Positions 59,649-64,000 of a stretch of 64,000 nucleotides of DNA are shown here, in pieces. Position 1 is the stretch's first letter; every line of letters begins with the position of its first letter. The notes under the pieces were generated by a model. It saw nothing but the letters and a program-made list of their open reading frames with translations, had not been told where the DNA came from and did no database searches. Origin of the DNA: Tistrella mobilis (GTDB taxonomy: Bacteria; Pseudomonadota; Alphaproteobacteria; Tistrellales; Tistrellaceae); assembly GCF_039634785.1 (NCBI RefSeq), contig NZ_JBBIAB010000024.1:1-64000 (forward strand), in the 5' to 3' direction. Position numbers and translations under genes: made by a program.

Positions 59649-60314
59649 TCAGGCAGTGCCCGCGGCCGCGAGTGCATCACGATAGGCCTGCATCGCGCCG
59701 GTTGCTGCGGCGTTCAGTTGCTGAAGCCGCTGCACGATGGCGGCAACGGCATCGGGATCCGCCTTCGGATCCTCCTGAAGACGCCGCAGGTCTTCGACCG
59801 CGGATTGAAGATCGCGGTTTAGCGCGTCCAGCTGTTGACGCCGGGTTTCGATCTCGGCGGCGGGGGTCGGCTCAGGCTTCGCAGCCGGTGCCGCCTCTCG
59901 CTTTGCCGCCGGCGTCTCGGCCGTCTTTGTCTCGGGCTTTTGTGTGTCGGGCTTCTGTGTGTCGGGCGCCGGCGGCGCGGTGGTCTCGAACCCGCCGAAG
60001 CCGCGCAGCGTGCCGGCGGCCGCCTGGCGCCAGGCTTCCATCGCCGGGGCTGCCGCCGCCGCCATGGCCATGGCGGCGGCTCCCATCCGGGCCGGATCGG
60101 GCAGGCCGCCGGGGGCTGCGGTCATCGCCTCGAACATCGCCTTGTTGGCGGCCATGCCGCGGGTCCAGGCATCCTGCATGCCGGCCCCGGCGGTACCGGC
60201 GGGCATCAGCGCCGGCCAGCCCAGATCGCGGCGCAGGGCCTCGGCCTCGTCGGCCGACAGCCGGCCGGCGTAGAAATCCTGCAGCCGGCGCGCCTTCTCC
60301 ATCCAGTCGATCAT
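59649..60314 (-). CDS. Protein of unknown function with RLxDFYxGxL motif and coiled-coil C-terminus
   Basis: A 221-residue protein. The N-terminus RLQDFYAGRLSADEAEAL parallels that of the gene at 57512. A Met/Ala-rich middle (residues about 60-100) and a Pro/Lys linker with PDTQKPDTQKPETK repeats follow. The C-terminal 70 residues form a likely coiled coil (IETRRQQLDALNRDLQSAVE). The Ala-rich helical layout faintly recalls phasins, but I would not name it so. The start at 60314 is preceded by AAGGAAAGG. It is convergent with the diguanylate cyclase gene, ten bases apart. Confidence 0.65.
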   Translation of the reverse strand: MIDWMEKARRLQDFYAGRLSADEAEALRRDLGWPALMPAGTAGAGMQDAWTRGMAANKAMFEAMTAAPGGLPDPARMGAAAMAMAAAAAPAMEAWRQAAAGTLRGFGGFETTAPPAPDTQKPDTQKPETKTAETPAAKREAAPAAKPEPTPAAEIETRRQQLDALNRDLQSAVEDLRRLQEDPKADPDAVAAIVQRLQQLNAAATGAMQAYRDALAAAGTA

Positions 60315-60415
60315 GATGCGGACCTTTCCTTCCCGGGCGATTCTCGGGCATCTTCGTGCCAGACCCGCATCATGCCTGCGACCGGCCGCCAGTGCCACTC
60401 CGCAAGGTCAGCCGC

Positions 60416-60462
60416 CCCGGATCAGCCCCCCCCCCCGGATCAACCCCCACCCCGGATCAACC
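60416..60462. repeat. Short tandem repeat with a C10 run
   Basis: About three degenerate copies of a CCCCGGATCA(A/G)CC unit, with a run of ten C bases, just beyond the 3' end of the minus-strand hydrolase gene. Homopolymer runs like this are prone to slippage or sequencing error, but no gene is affected. Confidence 0.6.
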
Positions 60463-61339
60463 GAATAGCGGCTTCGGCCAGCGGTGTGCCGGGGGTGCCC
60501 AGCCGGCGGGCAATGTCGAAATGGTTGCAGTCCTCCATGGCCACGAAACGGCCGGGATGGCCGTGCCCGGTCCAGGCGGCCAGATAGTCGTCGGTCTGGC
60601 GCTTGAATTCGGCCGTTTCCGATCCGCCGTAAGAGACGATCAGCGGGCAGCCATCGGCCGGATCGGTGGGCAGCAGATGCAGCGGGCTCAACCGCCGGGC
60701 GCGGGGCGCATCCAGCCCCAGCCAGTCGTTGACCCGGCCGAGCCGCACCGGTTCCAGGTCGTAAAGCCCGCTCAGCGACACCGCGCCCTTGATCACGTCC
60801 TGCGGCAGCCCCGCCTCTGCCCGCCAGCCGTCTGCGGCGAGCAGCATGCCGGTCAGATGCCCGCCGGCCGAAGAGCCGCCGACGAAGATCCGGCCGGCAT
60901 CGATGCCATGCGTGGCGGCATGGCGATGGATCCAGGCGACCGCGGCGCGGGTCTGGCGGGTGATCTCTTCCAGCGTCGCCGCCGGGGCGAGGGCATAGTC
61001 GATCACCGCGACACTGATCCCGGCGGCGACCAGCGCCGGGGCGATGAAGGCATTCTCCTGCTTCGAGAGTGCCCGCCAATAGCCGCCATGCACCCAGACG
61101 AAAACCGGATGCGGCCCCGGCCCCGCGGCTGGGTAGAGGTCGAGTGCGGCGCCCGAGGCCGGATCGAAGACCAGATCGGCGCGCCGGTCGAGGGTCGTCA
61201 TTGCGGCGACGCTGTCTTCGGCATAGGCCCGGGCCTCGACCTCGTAATCGGCGACGGTGCCACGGGCATCGTATTGATGGTCCAGGGCGGCGCGGTCGAA
61301 GCCGCGCCAGAGGCGATCGGTGGGCGGCAGGGCGGTCAA
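60440..61339 (-). CDS. Alpha/beta hydrolase (kynurenine formamidase-like)
   Basis: A 299-residue hydrolase. The oxyanion motif is HGGYW, the nucleophile elbow GGSSAGGH with the central Ser, and the catalytic His is in EDCNHFDIA. The HGGYW motif and spacing match the esterase/lipase-like arylformamidase group (KynB-type alpha/beta form) and related carboxylesterases. The start overlaps the stop of the flavin reductase-like gene by four bases. In this operon it probably hydrolyses an amide or ester intermediate; the substrate is not deducible. Confidence 0.85.
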   Translation of the reverse strand: MTALPPTDRLWRGFDRAALDHQYDARGTVADYEVEARAYAEDSVAAMTTLDRRADLVFDPASGAALDLYPAAGPGPHPVFVWVHGGYWRALSKQENAFIAPALVAAGISVAVIDYALAPAATLEEITRQTRAAVAWIHRHAATHGIDAGRIFVGGSSAGGHLTGMLLAADGWRAEAGLPQDVIKGAVSLSGLYDLEPVRLGRVNDWLGLDAPRARRLSPLHLLPTDPADGCPLIVSYGGSETAEFKRQTDDYLAAWTGHGHPGRFVAMEDCNHFDIARRLGTPGTPLAEAAIRLIRGGG

Positions 61340-61980
61340 GATGCGGTCTCCGGAAGCAGGTGATCGGCCCAGACCGGCCGGTCGAGCTGGAACATGTCGG
61401 TGCCGGCGCGGTCATACCAGCCGGCGCCGTGCATGCGCGCGACCAGGCCCAGCCGTTCGGTGGCGAAATGGCAGCGGCCGGCATCGAGCACGGCATCGTC
61501 GCGGACATGCGCGGCCAGGACCTCGCCGACCACCAACATCTGCGACGGGCCGGTGGCGATGGCGGCGCGGCTGACGCATTCGAAGGCGACCGGGGCATCG
61601 ACCAGCCGCGGCAGCCCGGTCTTCGTGCCGGGGGTGGTGGCGAGGCCGGCGAGCGCGATCTCGTCCACCCCGGGCGGCGCGTCGATGCAGGTCAGGTTCA
61701 TCGCCGGCGCCAGCGCTTCCGAGACCAGATGGACGATGAAAGCGCCCCCTGCGACGATGTTCGCCGCCGTGTCTTTCAGCGTGCCGTCGGGCCGGGCGAG
61801 GATGCCCAGCGCCACCACCGGCGGGTTCGAGCCCATCACGTTGAAGAAGCTGTAGGGGGCGGCATTGGCGGTGCCGTCGGGCGCCCGGCTGGTCACCCAG
61901 GCGATCGGCCGCGGCACCACGGTGGAGGCCAGCACCTTGTAGCGGTGGGCGGCATCGAGGGTTGCGAAATCGAACTCCAT
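61336..61980 (-). CDS. Flavin reductase-like domain protein
   Basis: A 214-residue FMN-binding split-barrel protein. It begins with YKVLASTVVPRPIAWVTSRAPDG, typical of the flavin reductase-like (DIM6/NTAB) family, followed by NAAPYSFFNVMGSNPPVVALG and DTAANI. Such proteins reduce flavin or act as small oxidoreductases. It sits between the nitrilase and alpha/beta hydrolase genes with only 12 bases before and an overlap after, so it belongs to the same pathway. Confidence 0.88.
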   Translation of the reverse strand: MEFDFATLDAAHRYKVLASTVVPRPIAWVTSRAPDGTANAAPYSFFNVMGSNPPVVALGILARPDGTLKDTAANIVAGGAFIVHLVSEALAPAMNLTCIDAPPGVDEIALAGLATTPGTKTGLPRLVDAPVAFECVSRAAIATGPSQMLVVGEVLAAHVRDDAVLDAGRCHFATERLGLVARMHGAGWYDRAGTDMFQLDRPVWADHLLPETAS

Positions 61981-61992
61981 CCGGCCCGCCCC

Positions 61993-62940
61993 TCAAAGCC
62001 CACCATCGCGGCGCAGCACCGCGGGCTTCGCCGCCGTGTCGACCTCCAGCCGGAAGATGTCGGGACGGGCGTAATGGCCGGTGGCATCGAAATCATACTT
62101 GCCGCGCAGGATCTCCGCCGGGTCGATGCGGGCGGTGAGCACGGTCTCGCCGTCGAAATCCGGCCCCGCCAGCACCTGGCCGAGCGGCCCCACGATGGCG
62201 CTGCCGCCGCGCATCAGCACGGTGTCGGGGGCATCACCCAGCGCGCAGTCGTAATCGGCGGGATAGGCGCCGCGGCGGATGAACTGGCAGGCGGTGAGCA
62301 CGAAACAGCGACCTTCAAGTGCGATATGACGCATGGAAGAGAGCCAGCTGTCGCGATCATCCGCGGTCGGCGCGCAGTAGAGCGTCACGCCCTGCGCGTA
62401 CATATGCATGCGCAGCGCCGGCATGTAATTCTCCCAGCAGATCACCGCGCCGACGGTACCGAGGCGGGTTGGCACCGCCTCCATGGTCGAGCCGTCGCCG
62501 AAGCCCCAGATCAGCCGCTCGGCCGCCGTCGGCATCAGCTTGCGGTGCCGGCCGGCCAGCCCGCGTTCACCGTCGAAGGTGAGCGCCGTGCAATAGAGCG
62601 TGCCGCCGTCGCGCTCGATCACGCCCAGCACCACCACCATGCCCGTCTCTGCCGTCGCCTCTGCCACCAGCGCCAGTTCGGGGCCGTGGAGGTCGATGGC
62701 CGCCTCGTGATAGCGGCGAAAGGCCTCGCGGCCCTCGGGCAGGCGCATGCCGACCGGCGTCGAGAAGCTGGCGCCCTTGGGGTAGCCGCCGATACAGGCT
62801 TCGGGGAAGACCAGCAGGGCGACGCCGTCACCGGCGGCCCGGCGGATGGTGGCGGCGACCTTCACGGCCGAGGCCATGGGGTCGAAGGGATCGGCGCCGA
62901 TCTGGGCGACGCCGGCCAGGAAGGGGAGGGGAGAGGACAT
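61993..62940 (-). CDS. Nitrilase-family carbon-nitrogen hydrolase
   Basis: A 315-residue hydrolase of the nitrilase superfamily. The Glu-Lys-Cys triad is visible: Glu in LLVFPEACIGGYP, Lys in GRHRKLMPTAAER, and Cys in GAVICWENYMPALRM. The CWENYMP context is that of true nitrilases rather than ureidopropionases or amidases. It should turn an organic nitrile (or related cyano compound) into the acid and ammonia. The start could also be the Met two codons upstream. It follows the LivF-like ATPase gene within 15 bases. Confidence 0.9.
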   Translation of the reverse strand: MSSPLPFLAGVAQIGADPFDPMASAVKVAATIRRAAGDGVALLVFPEACIGGYPKGASFSTPVGMRLPEGREAFRRYHEAAIDLHGPELALVAEATAETGMVVVLGVIERDGGTLYCTALTFDGERGLAGRHRKLMPTAAERLIWGFGDGSTMEAVPTRLGTVGAVICWENYMPALRMHMYAQGVTLYCAPTADDRDSWLSSMRHIALEGRCFVLTACQFIRRGAYPADYDCALGDAPDTVLMRGGSAIVGPLGQVLAGPDFDGETVLTARIDPAEILRGKYDFDATGHYARPDIFRLEVDTAAKPAVLRRDGGL

Positions 62941-62954
62941 CGGCAAAGGCTCCG

Positions 62955-63650
62955 TCAGAGGCCGAGATGGCGATGGGCGAGATCGGGTTCGCGTGCCAGC
63001 GCCTCGGGGGAGCCGGCCCAGACCACGCGGCCTTTCTCGATCAGGTGATGGCGGTCGACCAGGCGGGCCATCTCCTTCAGGTTCTTGTCGATCACCAGAA
63101 TGGTCTGGCCCTCGGCCTTCAGCCGGCCGAGACAGGCCCAGATCTCCTGGCGGATGATCGGTGCCAGCCCCTCGGTCGCCTCGTCCAGGATCAGCAGGCG
63201 GGGGTTGGTGAGCAGCGCCCGGCCGATCGCCAGCATCTGCTGTTCACCGCCCGACAGTGTGCGCGCCGATTGCCGGCGGCGTTCCTGCAGGCGCGGGAAC
63301 AGGCCGAAGACATCGGCAAGGCCCCAGCGGGCCCCGGCGCCGCGGCGGGCGGTGGCGACCAGGTTTTCTTCCACCGACAGCGAGGCGAAGACCCGCCTTC
63401 CTTCCGGCACCAGGCCGATGCCCGCGCGGGCGATGCGGTTGGGGGCGCGGCCGGCGATGTCGGCGCCGTCGAAGCCGATCCGGCCGCGGCGCACCGGCAG
63501 CAGGCCCATCAGCGTGTTGACCGTGGTGGTCTTGCCCATGCCGTTGCGGCCGACCAGCGAGACGACCTCGCCCTCTTCGGCCGCCAGCGTCATGCCGAAC
63601 AGTACCTGCGAGCGGCCATAGCCCGCTTCCAGACCATCGACCTTCAGCAT
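62955..63650 (-). CDS. Branched-chain-type ABC transporter ATPase (LivF-like)
   Basis: A 231-residue ATPase. Walker A is GRNGMGKTTTVNT, the signature LSGGEQQMLAIG, and Walker B LLILDEATEGLAP. It is LivF-like rather than UrtE: the segment after Walker B is LAPIIRQEIW. Stop and start codons overlap the neighbouring LivG-like gene (TGATG). Its solute is probably linked to the nitrilase operon downstream. Confidence 0.93.
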   Translation of the reverse strand: MLKVDGLEAGYGRSQVLFGMTLAAEEGEVVSLVGRNGMGKTTTVNTLMGLLPVRRGRIGFDGADIAGRAPNRIARAGIGLVPEGRRVFASLSVEENLVATARRGAGARWGLADVFGLFPRLQERRRQSARTLSGGEQQMLAIGRALLTNPRLLILDEATEGLAPIIRQEIWACLGRLKAEGQTILVIDKNLKEMARLVDRHHLIEKGRVVWAGSPEALAREPDLAHRHLGL

Positions 63651-64000
63651 CAGACACCGTCTCCCAGATAGGCGGCCCGCACCTCGGGATGGGCGCGGAC
63701 CTCGTCGGGCGTGCCGGTGAACAGGGTGCGGCCATAGACCAGCACCGTCACCCGGTCGGCCAGCGCGAAGACCGCATCCATGTCATGTTCGACCAGCAGG
63801 ATGGCATAGCGGCCCTTCAGCCCCTGCAGGATCCGGGTCATCTGCCGGCTCTCCTCGGGGCCGAGCCCGGCCATCGGCTCGTCCAGCAGCAGCAGCGAGG
63901 CTTCGGCGGCCAGCGCCACCGCCAGTTCCAGCTGCCGGCATTCGCCATGGGCGAGATCCGCCACCACCTCGTCGGCGCGATGACCCAGGCCGACCGCGGC
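63650..64000 (-). CDS. Branched-chain-type ABC transporter ATPase (LivG-like), 3' part
   Basis: The last 116 or so codons of a LivG-type ATPase; the start and Walker A lie beyond the right edge. The visible part holds the signature region LAHGECRQLELAVALA (in the usual LSHGEQRQLE place), Walker B LLLLDEPMAGLGP, and the C-terminal DEVRAHPEVRAAYLG. The partner of the LivF-like protein encoded next. Confidence 0.92.
   Translation of the reverse strand, partial: AAVGLGHRADEVVADLAHGECRQLELAVALAAEASLLLLDEPMAGLGPEESRQMTRILQGLKGRYAILLVEHDMDAVFALADRVTVLVYGRTLFTGTPDEVRAHPEVRAAYLGDGV

Noticed and set aside
60416-60462. Possible CRISPR or phase-variable promoter in the C-rich repeat
   Set aside because: Units are too short and degenerate, there are no spacers, and the run lies downstream of a gene end, not in a promoter or coding start.

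Overview
The window is about 64 kb of very GC-rich DNA with strong GGAGG-type ribosome sites. Its gene families (TRAP and Liv/Urt-type ABC transporters, CoaA-type pantothenate kinase, MASE1-GGDEF protein, many AraC, LysR and TetR regulators) fit a free-living alphaproteobacterium. Rhodospirillales or Geminicoccales, for example a Tistrella-like organism, is my best guess. That is an inference from style and gene content, not a match. I see no rRNA, tRNA or CRISPR. The content is accessory in character (catabolism, transport, regulation), and the left edge is the tail of an IS256-type transposase.

Left third (1-28 kb). After the IS tail come an AraC regulator divergent from a DMT permease, a class C beta-lactamase-fold hydrolase, an MscS channel, a ParD/ParE-like module, a TetR gene, and a TRAP transporter. 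A second, paralogous serine hydrolase follows. It is divergent from a Baeyer-Villiger monooxygenase and acyl-CoA ligase pair, which reads as ketone to ester to alcohol plus acid to acyl-CoA. Next are a PRMT-like methyltransferase, a GMC oxidoreductase, CoaA, glyoxalase I, a cupin/SnoaL pair with an AraC regulator, a DsbA-like isomerase with an SDR and divergent HxlR, a hydratase, DeoR, and another AraC.

Middle (28-45 kb). A PhyH dioxygenase is followed by the most unusual stretch, 29.2-31.6 kb. It holds two tandem two-helix membrane proteins, then a duplicated module of a B3/B4-domain gene and a 52-residue peptide. The two peptides align without gaps at 26 of 52 residues, while one B3/B4 copy has decayed. 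The peptides carry a W-x-x-P-Q-L segment like the leaders of some RiPP precursors. An unknown protein follows. Then come a CoA ligase with a complete Opp/Dpp-type transporter, a PAP2 phosphatase, a VOC protein divergent from LysR, and a patatin with an inserted membrane hairpin.

Right third (45-64 kb). A less GC-rich OafA-like acyltransferase faces an operon of a family-5-type nucleotidyltransferase and an exporter ABC protein, a pair also seen in natural-product and glycan clusters. Then come urtABCDE with formamidase and FmdB (urea or short-amide uptake and hydrolysis), containing a 62-bp tandem repeat before fmdA. A MASE1-GGDEF diguanylate cyclase is flanked by two proteins sharing an unfamiliar N-terminal motif. 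The window ends in a tight operon of branched-chain-type ABC ATPases, a nitrilase, a flavin reductase-like protein and an alpha/beta hydrolase.
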